DNA from: Phycisphaerales bacterium
GTDB taxonomy: Bacteria; Planctomycetota; Phycisphaerae; Phycisphaerales; UBA1924
Reading direction: 5' to 3'
Assembly (NCBI GenBank): GCA_020845755.1
Contig: JADLFE010000019.1
Location: 92,735 to 156,734, forward strand
Length of the DNA: 64,000 nt
In this document: positions 27,920-37,048 of the stretch, in pieces
Layout: every line of letters starts with the position of its first letter
Numbering within the stretch: position 1 is the stretch's first letter
Translations under genes and position numbers: made by a program
Notes under the pieces: generated by a model
Seen by the model: the letters and a program-made list of their open reading frames with translations, nothing else
What the model was told of the DNA's origin: nothing
Database searches by the model: none

Positions 27920-28303
27920 TCGGTGCTGCTTTGAGTGAATTCCGGAGGGTGTCACACATGCCAGCAACCGGGGATACATGAGGACATATTCATCCGCATT
28001 TCATGATCCGGACAGGACGCATAAATTCGCGCGACTTTGTCACGTCGATGCCGGTGTTTTTACTAGACTCGTGGAACGCCGGAAGCGAGAATGGGGACAC
28101 GCATTGGCGGCACACCGGAGAGAGTAACGGAGGCTGATCCGCACGCTCGATGGGGTGTCGATGGAAACGCAGAGCGTTCCGGCTTGAGAGTGCGGCCGTA
28201 TCCATCGCAGATGGAGGGAACTCGATTCGCTTGGAACGTGGCCGGGCCGCGCCGGTTGCCCGCGTTGGATGGACTTTGCACACACAGAAACGAGGAAGAT
28301 CAC
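27920..28303 (+). other. 384-bp intergenic leader upstream of the Kelch-like gene
   Basis: No gene is supported here. The frame of the downstream gene stays open back to 28091, but the upstream part lacks protein-like composition and the SD-supported ATG is at 28304. A low-quality promoter may lie at about 28035-28065 (TTGTCA and an AT-richer ttttactag stretch). I see no strong hairpin or riboswitch-like element. Confidence 0.4.
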
Positions 28304-29935
28304 ATGAAGAAGGCAGTCTCACCCGTCCGCTCATTGCTGAGCGCCGCCGCGTTGACCGCGGGCCTGGCGCTCTCCGCCCCGGTCCTTGGCGGAACATGGA
28401 CCAAGGTCGTCAACAACCCGCCGGGCGCCGCGGGACTGATGCTGCTGCTCAATGACGGCACGGTGATGGTGACGAACCCCGGCGTGACGGCGAATTGGTA
28501 CAAGTTGACCCCCAACGCCAAGGGCAGTTACATCAACGGCACATGGACGACGCTGGCCAACGCTCCTCACACCCGGTTGTACTTCCAATCGGAAGTCCTG
28601 AAGGACGGGCGCGTGTATGTGTCGGGCGGCGAATATGGCACCGGCGGCCCGTACGCCGACATGTACAACCCGGCGACCAACTCCTGGACAAACCTGCCCA
28701 TCCCCGCGGCGCTGTGGAATCCCGCCAACGACGACTTCTATGACTGCAACCTCGAGGTTCGCCCGGACGGCAGCCTGATCATGATGCCTGTGTTCCCGCA
28801 CGCGGCTGGCATCCCCATCGTGTACAACCCGTACACCAATGTGTGGTCGAACGCGGGCAAACTCTTCCGCGGCACGTGGCAGGACGAAGCGAGTTGGGTG
28901 AAGTTGCCCGACAACTCGATCCTCACCATCGATCCGTGGGGCACCAACTCTGAGCGGTACATCCCCGCGACCAACACGTGGGTGAACGACGGCGTGGTCC
29001 CGGTCGCCATGTACGACCCCTTTGGCTTTGAACTCGGCGGCGCCTACATGCTCCCCAACGGCAAGGCCATGTTCCTGGGCTCGACCGGAAACACCGCGTT
29101 CTATCAGCCCACCGGCACGACCTCGCCCGGTGTGTGGACTGCCGGACCCGTGATCCCCAGCAGCCGCGGCACCCCCGACGCGCCCGCCTGCCCCATGCCC
29201 AACGGCAAGGTGCTCTGCGCCGTCAGCGCGATCCCCACCAGCGCCAACCACTTCCCCTCTCCCACCTACTTCTATGAGTTCGATTACACCACAAACTCGT
29301 TCACGAACATCAACGGCCCGACCGGCAACTCCGACCCGATCTCCGCCTACAAGGCCATGATGCTCATGCTCCCGACCGGCGAGGTCCTCTACACCAACAT
29401 GAGCGGCAGTGTGTATGTCTACAACCCGGGCGGAACGCCGCTCGCGGCCGCCAAACCCTCCGTCACCTCTCTCAGCAAGAACGGAGATGGGTCGTACCAC
29501 CTGGTCGGCAAGAACTTCAACGGCATCAACGAGGGCGCGACCTACGGCGACGATTGGCAGATGAACACCAACCGCCCCCTCGTCCGCTTCTTCGACAACG
29601 CCTCTCCCCCCAACGTCTGGTACGCCACGACCTCCAACTGGTCGAGTTCGGGCGTCTGGACCGGCGCCGCAAGCGTCACCACCGAGTTCAAGAAGCATCC
29701 CAGCATGCCCTCGACGGTCAACCAGTTCGTCGTCATCGTCAACGGCGTTGCGTCCGACGTGTACAAGATCTGCCCCGCAGACGTCAACCACGACGGCTTT
29801 GTCAACGCCCTGGATTACGATGAATTCGCCTCCTATTTCGAGAGCGGCTCCCTCAACGCCGACTTCAACAGCGACGGGTTCGTCAACGGCCTGGACTACG
29901 ACGACTTCGCCTCGCACTTCGAATCAGGCTGCTGA
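28304..29935 (+). CDS. Secreted Kelch-like (galactose-oxidase-like) protein with dockerin-like tail
   Basis: 543 residues from the ATG at 28304, preceded by GAGGAAGA. The signal peptide is SLLSAAALTAGLALSAPVLG. The core is a Kelch-type propeller with blades such as GRVYVSGGEYGTGGPYADMY, LPDNSILTIDPWGTNSERY and LPNGKAMFLGSTGNTAFYQP. It is followed by an Ig-like/early-set domain (PSVTSLSKNGDGSYHLVGKN) like that C-terminal in galactose oxidase relatives. I could not identify the Cys-Tyr copper site, so oxidase activity is not claimed. Residues 490-543 are the paired EF-hand, dockerin-like module ending FESGC. A rho-independent terminator follows at 29969. Confidence 0.9.
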   Translation: MKKAVSPVRSLLSAAALTAGLALSAPVLGGTWTKVVNNPPGAAGLMLLLNDGTVMVTNPGVTANWYKLTPNAKGSYINGTWTTLANAPHTRLYFQSEVLKDGRVYVSGGEYGTGGPYADMYNPATNSWTNLPIPAALWNPANDDFYDCNLEVRPDGSLIMMPVFPHAAGIPIVYNPYTNVWSNAGKLFRGTWQDEASWVKLPDNSILTIDPWGTNSERYIPATNTWVNDGVVPVAMYDPFGFELGGAYMLPNGKAMFLGSTGNTAFYQPTGTTSPGVWTAGPVIPSSRGTPDAPACPMPNGKVLCAVSAIPTSANHFPSPTYFYEFDYTTNSFTNINGPTGNSDPISAYKAMMLMLPTGEVLYTNMSGSVYVYNPGGTPLAAAKPSVTSLSKNGDGSYHLVGKNFNGINEGATYGDDWQMNTNRPLVRFFDNASPPNVWYATTSNWSSSGVWTGAASVTTEFKKHPSMPSTVNQFVVIVNGVASDVYKICPADVNHDGFVNALDYDEFASYFESGSLNADFNSDGFVNGLDYDDFASHFESGC

Positions 29936-29968
29936 GTCGACGCGCGGATCATCCTGAACATTTTAAGG

Positions 29969-30006
29969 GCAAGGGCGATCGATAAGGTCGCCCTTGCTTG
30001 TCTTTT
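29969..30006 (+). terminator. Rho-independent terminator after the Kelch-like gene
   Basis: Perfect 10-bp stem gcaagggcga / tcgcccttgc with a 9-nt loop, followed by ttgtctttt. It lies 34 bp past the stop codon at 29935 and would end the transcript of the secreted Kelch-like protein. Confidence 0.9.
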
Positions 30007-30147
30007 GGACCTGCGGCACCTTCCGGGATGACCGCGGTTGTGCGCGACGAACACGGGCGTGGATGGACGCCCATCGAGCGCGCAGAAGCATCCGGCAATG
30101 GGGCTGGATGTGTGTTGGGATGAAGCCACGCACGATCCAAGCCGCTC

Positions 30148-30720
30148 TCAATGCCCGCGGGGATTCGTCGCGTCGGCCCACGCGTGAACAACCAACTCGA
30201 TACGTGGCGGCTCGCCCGGCCTGAGTTTCGAGATGTCGACAGGGGGAAGCGTTCGCGCCGGGGGCAGGCTCCCGTCGTCGTTGGCCTCCTCGCTCTCTCG
30301 CGTGCCGCGGGTGAATCGGAACTGGATCGCCTTGCCATCGAAAGGTCGAGGAAATGCGATGGACCAGCGGCCGTCGGGCTCGCGGGTGAACTTCATGGCG
30401 GGGTCACAGGGATTCCATGCGTTCATGGTGCCGGCGAGGTAGATGGGTGACTCGTCGGTGGCCCTGCCGCTCCTGTCGTCGACGACGATCACCACACCCT
30501 GCGGCAAGGACTCGGCGGGAACGAAACGACCGGAGTCCTCGACATTGGCCGGCTCAGCCAGGCCACGCGGGTTGATGACCGGGCGCATGGTGGGCGGGTT
30601 TTCGAACGCGTACCAGAGCATGCCGGAGACGAGAAAGAAGGGGAGCGCGAGGAAGAGGGTGAGGAGGACGAGTTTTTTGCGTCGAGATTCGACCGAGGTG
30701 TCGCTGGGGTAGGCGTTCAT
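30148..30720 (-). CDS. Membrane-anchored protein with glycogen-binding (CBM48-like) domain
   Basis: 190 residues from the ATG complementary to 30718-30720. One N-terminal transmembrane helix, LVLLTLFLALPFFLVSGMLW (about residues 17-36), follows a short charged cytoplasmic tail. The C-terminal domain at about residues 90-140 reads YLAGTMNAWNPCDPAMKF and GRWSIAFPRPFDGKAIQFRF. This is the strand and Trp pattern of CBM48 / AMPK-beta-type glycogen-binding domains. The domain would be outside the cytoplasm. The ligand is inferred from the family; a non-carbohydrate role is possible. It is divergent from the vWA gene. Confidence 0.8.
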   Translation of the reverse strand: MNAYPSDTSVESRRKKLVLLTLFLALPFFLVSGMLWYAFENPPTMRPVINPRGLAEPANVEDSGRFVPAESLPQGVVIVVDDRSGRATDESPIYLAGTMNAWNPCDPAMKFTREPDGRWSIAFPRPFDGKAIQFRFTRGTRESEEANDDGSLPPARTLPPVDISKLRPGEPPRIELVVHAWADATNPRGH

Positions 30721-30875
30721 GCGGGATGGTATGAGCGGCGGGCGAGGTCCGGATTCGCCCGTGAGATGCGAGCCGGGCCGCCGTCGGTCGGACGCGCGTG
30801 AGGCATGGCGCTGCGATCGCGCGAAGCCGTGAGGCGATCACACCGGCAATCCGGGCAACACGTCTACTGTTTCCC

Positions 30876-33800
30876 GTGTCCATCCGGTTCGACGACACGA
30901 CGTGGCTGTGGCTGGGGCTCCTGGCGATCCCGTCGGCGCTGGTCGCGCTGGCCACATTCGCCGCGATGAGCGGGCTGCGGCGCGTCTCGGCGATCATCTT
31001 CCGCACGCTGTTGGTCACGCTGCTGGCGCTCGCGCTGGCTGGGGCATCGAGCGTACGCGTGACCAACGACCTTGCGACGATCGCGGTGGTGGACGTGTCG
31101 GAGTCGGTGCGGCGGTTGCGTCCCGGCGAGGCAATCCCGGCGCTCCAGCGCGCGCAGGCGTTTCTGAGCGCTGGCGCCAAGCAGCGCGGCACGGATGATC
31201 TGCTCGGAATCGTCGCGTTCGACGGCTCGTCGATCGTGATCGCGTCGCCCTCGACGCTCGATGTCTCGGGTCGATCGCTCGACGTTCGCATGACGCAGGG
31301 GACGGACATCGCCGGGGCGTTGCGGTTCGCGGCGTCGCTGGTGCCGCCGAGCGCGGCGGGGCGGATCGTCCTGATCTCCGACGGGAATCAGACCACGGGG
31401 AACGCCCTGCGCGACGCGGCGGAATTGGCGCGTTCGACAGGCCGCGTCGGTGAGATGGCGCGGGTGCGCGTTGATGTAGCGCCGGTGGAGTACGACATCC
31501 GCAACGAGGTGCTGGTGGAGTCGGTGGACGCTCCTCCGCGGGCGCCTTCGGGCGTCCCGATCACGGTGCGCGTGGTGCTGAACGCGACCGATGCGGCACG
31601 CGGCACGCTGCGCCTGATGGACGGCGATAAGGTAATCGACATCGATCCGGCGAGCGCGGGCGACGGGCGCGTGCTGTCGCTCTCGGCGGGGCGGCGTGTC
31701 GAGGTGATCGAGGTGCCGGCGAACGCCGATCGCGTTCACAAGTTTCGTGCCGTGTTCGAACCGGAGAGCGGGGACACGCTGAGCGACAACAACGCGGGCG
31801 ATGCGTTCACGATCACGCCGGGTCGCGGGTCGGTGCTCCTGGTCGATGGCGTGAGCGACGGCGATCCCGCGGGGCCGGGCGCGACGTTGGCGGAAACGCT
31901 GCGCACATCGGGGCTGGACGTGAAGGTTGTGCCGCCGACCGGTATCCCGGCTGACTTGCTGGAACTGCAGGCGTTTGACATCGTGATCCTGCAGAACGTG
32001 GCGTCGGACGCCGTACCGCCCGGGACACAGTCGCTCCTGGCTGCGAATGTCGCCGACCTCGGCGCGGGGCTGGTGATGATCGGCGGGCCAGACAGCCTTG
32101 CATCGGGCGGATGGCGCGGCACGCCGATCGAACCCCTGCTTCCCGTGAAACTCGAATTGCCCGACAAACTGATCACGCCGGAGACGGCCGTGATCTTCGT
32201 GCTCGACAACTCGGGCTCGATGGGGCGGAGCGTGATGGGCTCGGCGCGGAGCCAGCAGGACATCGCCAATGAATCCGCGGCGTTGGCGGTGCGCGTTCTG
32301 GATCGCCAGGACTTGATCGGCGTGATCGTGTTCAACTCGGATTCCGATGTGCTCGTGGAACTCGGGCCGAACAAGGACCCCGCCAAGACGCAGGAGACGA
32401 TTCGCTCGATCAACGCGGGCGGTGGAACGAACGTGATCCCGGCACTGGAAGAGGCCGAGCGGCAGATGAACGGCGTCAGCGCGAAGGTGAAGCACGTAAT
32501 CGTGCTGTCGGACGGTCGTTCGCAGAACGCCGACAAGGTGCCGGCGGTCACGGAGCGGATGGCGGCCGCGGGGATCAAGGTGTCGGCGATCGCGGTGGGT
32601 GATCGCGCGGACCTCGACGGCATGCAGAAGATGGCGGAGGTTGGGAAGGGGGCGTACTACGCGGTGTCGAACCCGAACCTCCTGCCGCGTGTGTTCCTGA
32701 AGACGGTGCGAATCGTGCGGACGCCGATGATCCGCGAGACGCCGTTCGTCCCCGCGGTGCTCCCGACGTCTTCGCCGCTATTGCAGGGGATTTCGACGCT
32801 CCCGACGCTGGGAGGGCTTTCGCTGTCGCAGTTCCGGCCCGAACCGACGATCTCGAACGTGATTGCAACGCCCGAGGGCGAGCCGGTGCTGTCGCACTGG
32901 ACGTACGAGATCGGGCAGGTGGCGGTGTTCACGTCGGACGCGCACAAGTGGGCATCGGCGTGGATCGAAACGCCGGTGTACGCGACGTTCTGGTCGAACC
33001 TGGCTCGCAGGCTCGCGCGCCCTGACACCGGGCGCGATTACCGAGCGCGTGTGCTCCACGACGCGGGCTCGCTGGAACTCTCGGTCGAGGCACGCGACAA
33101 GGACGGGCGGCCGATCGATGATCTCTCGATGCCCGCGACGATCTATCCCAATGACGCGGATCCGATCGAGACGCGGCTGTCGCAGACCGGCCCGGGGCGG
33201 TACGAAGGGCGCGTGGGCGGCATCGATCACCCCGGCGCGTATGTCGCGGTGTTCAAGCCCAGGGGCGGCGCGGGGAGCGCGCCGATCGCGCCGGTGATCG
33301 CGGGCGCGTCGATCTCGACAGGGATCGAATCGCGGCAACTGCGCAGCGATCGGAACTTGCTTGAGTCCATCGCGCGAGAGACCGGCGGGCGTGTGCTGAA
33401 CTTGGATGATCCCACGCCGGGACTGTTTGATCGCGAGGGAATTCCGCCGCAGGAATCGCTCACGCCGCTGCGCCCAGCGCTTCTGGTGTGGGCGCTTGTG
33501 GTCCTCGTACTGGATATCGCTACTCGAAGGATCGCGTGGGACCGCTTTGTGAGCCGCGACTTTGGAGCGGGGGTGACGCAGCGGGCGCGCGATGAGACGG
33601 CGGACCGCGGCGCCGCGGCGACGCGGACGCTGACGGGGATCAAGCGACCGGTCATCGTGCCGGAGAGTGAGGCTCCCACGTTTGGAGCCGAGGATGCGGT
33701 GGAACTGGCACGGGCGGCGCGGGATCGGCGGCTGGCGGATCGCCTGCAGCAGATCAGAGCGGTCGGCGCTGCGCCGGCAGAGACCCGTGGAGGCATGCAC

Positions 33801-34010
33801 GGCTCGGGCGAAGCGCCGATGGACGCGGGGCCAAATGCTGCATTGCGGAGCGCCGGAGCGCGAGATACCGAAGCGCCTGCTGGAGTCGATCTCTCGGATT
33901 CTTCCGCGCCGATCGTGCACGAGCCGCCACGCCAGACGCCGGATTCGCAGGAGTCTCCGTTGTCGTCGATCAAGAAACGCGTGCGAGAGCGGTACCGGGA
34001 GGAGCCGTAG
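30876..34010 (+). CDS. Large membrane protein with two vWA domains and a glutamine-amidotransferase-like domain
   Basis: 1044 residues from the GTG at 30876; the frame is open to 30798 but that part looks non-coding. Two transmembrane helices lie at the N-terminus (residues about 9-30 and 36-58). A first vWA domain has DVSES at residues 73-77 and GRIVLISDGNQTTG. Around residues 316-430 is a DJ-1/GATase-like domain (GSVLLVDGVSDGDPAGPG, then LVMIGGPDSLASGGW). A second vWA domain has an intact MIDAS start DNSGSMG at 444-450. A last helix at about 865-885 is followed by a charged C-terminal tail of about 160 residues. This architecture is familiar in planctomycetes as BatA/BatB-like surface proteins, but its role is unknown. 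Confidence 0.88.
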   Translation: MSIRFDDTTWLWLGLLAIPSALVALATFAAMSGLRRVSAIIFRTLLVTLLALALAGASSVRVTNDLATIAVVDVSESVRRLRPGEAIPALQRAQAFLSAGAKQRGTDDLLGIVAFDGSSIVIASPSTLDVSGRSLDVRMTQGTDIAGALRFAASLVPPSAAGRIVLISDGNQTTGNALRDAAELARSTGRVGEMARVRVDVAPVEYDIRNEVLVESVDAPPRAPSGVPITVRVVLNATDAARGTLRLMDGDKVIDIDPASAGDGRVLSLSAGRRVEVIEVPANADRVHKFRAVFEPESGDTLSDNNAGDAFTITPGRGSVLLVDGVSDGDPAGPGATLAETLRTSGLDVKVVPPTGIPADLLELQAFDIVILQNVASDAVPPGTQSLLAANVADLGAGLVMIGGPDSLASGGWRGTPIEPLLPVKLELPDKLITPETAVIFVLDNSGSMGRSVMGSARSQQDIANESAALAVRVLDRQDLIGVIVFNSDSDVLVELGPNKDPAKTQETIRSINAGGGTNVIPALEEAERQMNGVSAKVKHVIVLSDGRSQNADKVPAVTERMAAAGIKVSAIAVGDRADLDGMQKMAEVGKGAYYAVSNPNLLPRVFLKTVRIVRTPMIRETPFVPAVLPTSSPLLQGISTLPTLGGLSLSQFRPEPTISNVIATPEGEPVLSHWTYEIGQVAVFTSDAHKWASAWIETPVYATFWSNLARRLARPDTGRDYRARVLHDAGSLELSVEARDKDGRPIDDLSMPATIYPNDADPIETRLSQTGPGRYEGRVGGIDHPGAYVAVFKPRGGAGSAPIAPVIAGASISTGIESRQLRSDRNLLESIARETGGRVLNLDDPTPGLFDREGIPPQESLTPLRPALLVWALVVLVLDIATRRIAWDRFVSRDFGAGVTQRARDETADRGAAATRTLTGIKRPVIVPESEAPTFGAEDAVELARAARDRRLADRLQQIRAVGAAPAETRGGMHGSGEAPMDAGPNAALRSAGARDTEAPAGVDLSDSSAPIVHEPPRQTPDSQESPLSSIKKRVRERYREEP

Positions 34011-34055
34011 CGAGACAGGTGCTCAGGGCAAGCGGGCCGGCGGAAACACACTCGA

Positions 34056-34193
34056 TCAGTGAACGACGATCAAGACCTTCATCGGGAACTCGTGAGGGCC
34101 GGTGTCAACGGGCCCGACATCGTTGTCTTGCTTGCTCTCTGACTTGCGATCGCACGGCTCGGCTGCATCGATGCGGTTACACCGTCTCGACAC
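34056..34193 (-). CDS. Possible 45-residue ORF
   Basis: Starts with a GTG complementary to 34191-34193 and overlaps the end of the upstream small gene (34177-34428) by 17 bp. The translation ends PHEFPMKVLIVVH and third positions are mostly G or C, as in real genes here. No Shine-Dalgarno sequence is seen, and 45 codons is short enough to be chance. Low confidence. Confidence 0.25.
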   Translation of the reverse strand: MSRRCNRIDAAEPCDRKSESKQDNDVGPVDTGPHEFPMKVLIVVH

Positions 34194-34428
34194 TCGAGTA
34201 GTGATCAAGATTCACGACCACGATCTCACCGTCGTCCTTGCGGAGTTCGAGGCGATCGAGCCAGAGCTTCTTGTCCTTGGAGTGGGCGAACCACGAGCCG
34301 GTCTTGCTCTGGCCGGCGCGGACGATGACGCCCTCGATGGTGGTGGTGAGCGTGCCGGTGGCGCGCGGGACCTGCTGCGTCACGCGGACGCGCTGGCCGG
34401 GCGTGTACATGGAAAGCTGCGTGGTCAT
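34177..34428 (-). CDS. Small beta-rich protein, hypothetical
   Basis: 83 residues from the ATG complementary to 34426-34428; upstream in-frame codons fall in non-coding leader next to a repeat tract. The sequence alternates short strands: YTPGQRVRVTQQVPRATG, then EGVIVRAGQSKTGSWFAHSK, then KLWLDRLELRKDDGEIVVVN. This resembles a KOW/SH3-like small barrel, as in proteins that bind RNA or ribosomes. That is a fold-level impression only. Cytoplasmic, no cysteines. Confidence 0.75.
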   Translation of the reverse strand: MTTQLSMYTPGQRVRVTQQVPRATGTLTTTIEGVIVRAGQSKTGSWFAHSKDKKLWLDRLELRKDDGEIVVVNLDHYSSVETV

Positions 34429-34479
34429 CGCCGCAAGGATAGGGGAAGAGGGCGGTAAAGCCAAGGGGAGGATGGTGGA

Positions 34480-34519
34480 GCGAGACAGCAAAGCAGCGAG
34501 GCAGCGAGGCAGGGGAAGG
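34480..34519. repeat. 8-bp-periodic tandem tract (locus B)
   Basis: Octamers gcgagaca, gcaaagca, gcgaggca, gcgaggca, ggggaagg lie upstream of the small beta-rich protein gene (34177-34428) and downstream of the phosphohexomutase gene. Same unit family and same caggggaag end as the tracts at 1669-1708 and 49240-49287. Confidence 0.75.
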
Positions 34520-34645
34520 AGAAGCAGCGGCTGAGCGGCAAATTGTTGGACTGTCTACCCCACATCCAGACCGAATACCCAATACTCAACGGCGAACGCC
34601 GAGGACTCACCGGGGCATGCCTTGTCATCTGCGCGTGGCCGCGGC

Positions 34646-36070
34646 TTATCCGATGACCTTCGCCGCCTCGTCGAGCAGCATGTTCGCCTCGCCGGTCGTC
34701 GGCGCCTCGGCGATCAGCCTCAGGATCGGCTCGGTGTTGCTGGCGCGGACGTGCAGCCACGCGCGCTTCGAGTCGATGTCGACGCGCACGCCGTCCTGAC
34801 GATCGATCCGCTCCTTGGCGAAGTGCCCGGCGAGTTTTTCGAGGCCCGGCTTGGCGGCGTCCTTGCTCGCGAGGTCGACCTTCCGCTTCACGATCGCATA
34901 GCTCGGGATCGCCGCGACCAGCGCCGAGAGCGTGGCCTTTCGCGCCGCCATCAGACCGAGCGTGAGGCCCATCGCCGAGAGCGAATCGCGGACGAACGTC
35001 ACGCGCGGCCAGATCACGCCGCCGTTCCCCTCGCCGCCCAGCGCACATTTTTCGCGCTTCATCGCGTCGACGACATTGGCTTCGCCCACCGCAGTGCGGA
35101 TGACCCGGCCTTTGTGCCTAGCCGCGACATCCTCGAGCATGCGGCTCGTCGAGAGGTTCGTCGCCAGCACGGGCGACGCGAAGCCGCCGGCGGAGAGCAC
35201 TGCCTCAGCGGAGAGCGCGAGCGTGTACTCCTCGCCGATGTACTCGCCGCGCTCGTCGATGATCGCCAGGCGATCCGCGTCGGGGTCTTGAGCGAATCCG
35301 ACGTGCCCCTCGGCCTCGCGCACCGCCATGCAAAGTTCGCCGAGGTTCTCGCGCGTGGGCTCGGGCGTGTGCGGGAACAAACCGGTCGGTTCGCCGCCGA
35401 GGTGCAATATCTCGGAGCAGCCGAGGCGCTCGAGGAGCAAGAGCGCGCCCTCGGCCCCCGAGCCGTTGACCGAATCGACAACGACCGAGAACGCGGCTTC
35501 TTCGATCGCCTGCACGAGGTCGAGTTGTTCGAGCGCATCAACCACGAGATCGACGTGGGCCTGGGTTGCTTCCTCGTCGAGTGCGCGCTGGCCGAGTTTG
35601 TCCCACGGCACCAGCAGCGACTGGCCGCCTTTGAACTTGGCGATGATGCGATCGGCCAGTGCAGCGTCGGGCGCGCAGGCATCGACGAGCCCCGCGGACG
35701 TTCCCGCGGCACGCACAAGGCACTTCAGGCCGTTCCACTGCTGCGGGTTGTGGCTGGCGGTGAGGATCATGCCCGCGGCGGCCCCGGCGCGATCGACCGC
35801 GACGCCGGCGGTGGGCGTCATGACGACGCCCAGGTCAACGACCTCGAGCCCCGCGGCCAGCAGTCCCGAGAGGGCGGCGTGATGAAGAAACTCGCAGCCG
35901 GCCCGCCCGTCGCGGGCAAGGGCCACGCGGATCGGGGCGCTCCCGAACATCTCGCGGAGGACGGCTGCGAAGGCGCCGGCGTAGCGAGCGGCGACGTCGG
36001 GCGTGAGCGAGGCGCCGACAATGCCGCGACAACCGGAAACACCAAGCATCAAGGGCGCGGGCGTGGACAT
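34646..36070 (-). CDS. Phosphoglucosamine mutase / phosphomannomutase family enzyme
   Basis: Interconverts a hexose (or hexosamine) 6-phosphate and 1-phosphate, feeding cell envelope or nucleotide-sugar synthesis. 474 residues from the ATG complementary to 36068-36070, with GGAGG upstream. The phosphoserine loop is TASHNP with Ser106. The metal loop DPDADRLA, the sugar-binding loop GEGNGG (usually GExSGH) and the phosphate-binding RASNTEP near the C-terminus are all present in order. The altered sugar loop makes the substrate (glucosamine, mannose or glucose phosphate) uncertain. The opening GVSGCRGIVG matches the GlmM style. Length is normal for the family. Confidence 0.92.
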   Translation of the reverse strand: MSTPAPLMLGVSGCRGIVGASLTPDVAARYAGAFAAVLREMFGSAPIRVALARDGRAGCEFLHHAALSGLLAAGLEVVDLGVVMTPTAGVAVDRAGAAAGMILTASHNPQQWNGLKCLVRAAGTSAGLVDACAPDAALADRIIAKFKGGQSLLVPWDKLGQRALDEEATQAHVDLVVDALEQLDLVQAIEEAAFSVVVDSVNGSGAEGALLLLERLGCSEILHLGGEPTGLFPHTPEPTRENLGELCMAVREAEGHVGFAQDPDADRLAIIDERGEYIGEEYTLALSAEAVLSAGGFASPVLATNLSTSRMLEDVAARHKGRVIRTAVGEANVVDAMKREKCALGGEGNGGVIWPRVTFVRDSLSAMGLTLGLMAARKATLSALVAAIPSYAIVKRKVDLASKDAAKPGLEKLAGHFAKERIDRQDGVRVDIDSKRAWLHVRASNTEPILRLIAEAPTTGEANMLLDEAAKVIG

Positions 36071-36123
36071 GAACGGACCTCCGGGGGAGGAACGGTAGGA
36101 AAGTTCAGCCGGGATGGTCGGGC

Positions 36124-36501
36124 TCATTCCGCAAGACTGTGGCCGCCCACCACCCGCGCCCACTGCTCACGGGCGTCGGCTCTGGTCGCCGGAACGCCGC
36201 ACTCCGGGCAGCGATCGCCCGCGAAGTGACGGAGGTCGTACACGCAGTTTGGGCACGCGGCTCCATCGAGTTGCCGCACGCGTCGGAGCATTCGCCAGTG
36301 TTTCCATGCGCAGCGTGTCAGGAGGACGAGCCACGCCGCCACGCACGCGAGCAGGACCCAGCCGATCCAGAGCGTGGAGGATTGCGCGAACGCGAACGGG
36401 ACCGCGCTCAGCATCGCCAAAGGCGCCATCCCCGCCAAAGCGATCACCGCGAAGAACGATCGCTCGAACGCAACGGGTCGGATTCCGTCTGAAAGCGTCA
36501 T
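36124..36501 (-). CDS. Small two-helix membrane protein with zinc ribbon
   Basis: 125 residues from the ATG complementary to 36499-36501. Two transmembrane helices (SFFAVIALAGMAPLAMLSAV and STLWIGWVLLACVAAWLVLL) are followed by a cytoplasmic tail. The tail carries a zinc ribbon with CPNC and CPECGVP, spaced by YDLRHFAGDR. The same ribbon wording (CPxC..LR....CPECG) is common among small planctomycete membrane proteins. It is downstream of the bactofilin-like gene at 36541, same strand, 39 bp apart, and may be cotranscribed. Confidence 0.85.
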   Translation of the reverse strand: MTLSDGIRPVAFERSFFAVIALAGMAPLAMLSAVPFAFAQSSTLWIGWVLLACVAAWLVLLTRCAWKHWRMLRRVRQLDGAACPNCVYDLRHFAGDRCPECGVPATRADAREQWARVVGGHSLAE

Positions 36502-36540
36502 CGTACGAATGACCTCGGACGAATTGGAAACGCCGACGGC

Positions 36541-37017
36541 CTACGCCACCGCTGTCTTTCGCTTCTGGGTCGATGCGACTCCCGCTCGTTGCGCGGGTTC
36601 GGCGATCTTCAGGATCGCGCTGGCGTCGTGCTGGGGGCCGATGTCGAACAGGCCGTCTTCGACCGTCGCGCCGGGCTCGATGACAATGGACGGGGCGAGG
36701 AGCGAGCCGCGCCACGACGCGCCCGCGCCCAGGAACACCGGGCCGGACTGAACGTATTTGGCGTGGAGTCGCCCCAGGACTTCGATGCCCTCGGCGGCGA
36801 TAATGACGCCCGCCATGAGCCAGCCGCGCGGCGCGACGAGGATCTTGCCGCAGGTCTCGACCGAGTTGGCGTGGTGATTGCCGCGGACGATGACGTCTTC
36901 GATGTGGACGCGCTGGTAGCAGTGCGGGCAGGTCAGGACGATGGCGCGGGCGCTGGCGGCGAAGGGCGCCTGGCAGCGGTAGCAGCGGACGGATCGCTGG
37001 GTCCTGATGGTGAACAT
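36541..37017 (-). CDS. Zinc-ribbon bactofilin-like protein
   Basis: 158 residues from the ATG complementary to 37015-37017. An N-terminal zinc ribbon (CYRC at residues 12-15 and CPHC at 30-33) is fused to a short-repeat beta-helix. That helix runs from about residues 38 to 130 with IIAAEGIEVLGRLHAKYV and GSLLAPSIVIEPGATV, as in bactofilins. Bactofilins polymerise into cytoplasmic filaments at the membrane, and the ribbon could add nucleic acid or protein binding. It follows a plain bactofilin gene with a 31-bp gap, so the two may co-assemble. Confidence 0.82.
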   Translation of the reverse strand: MFTIRTQRSVRCYRCQAPFAASARAIVLTCPHCYQRVHIEDVIVRGNHHANSVETCGKILVAPRGWLMAGVIIAAEGIEVLGRLHAKYVQSGPVFLGAGASWRGSLLAPSIVIEPGATVEDGLFDIGPQHDASAILKIAEPAQRAGVASTQKRKTAVA

Positions 37018-37048
37018 GCGCTCGCGCTCCGCGCGACGCGGGGGCGGA

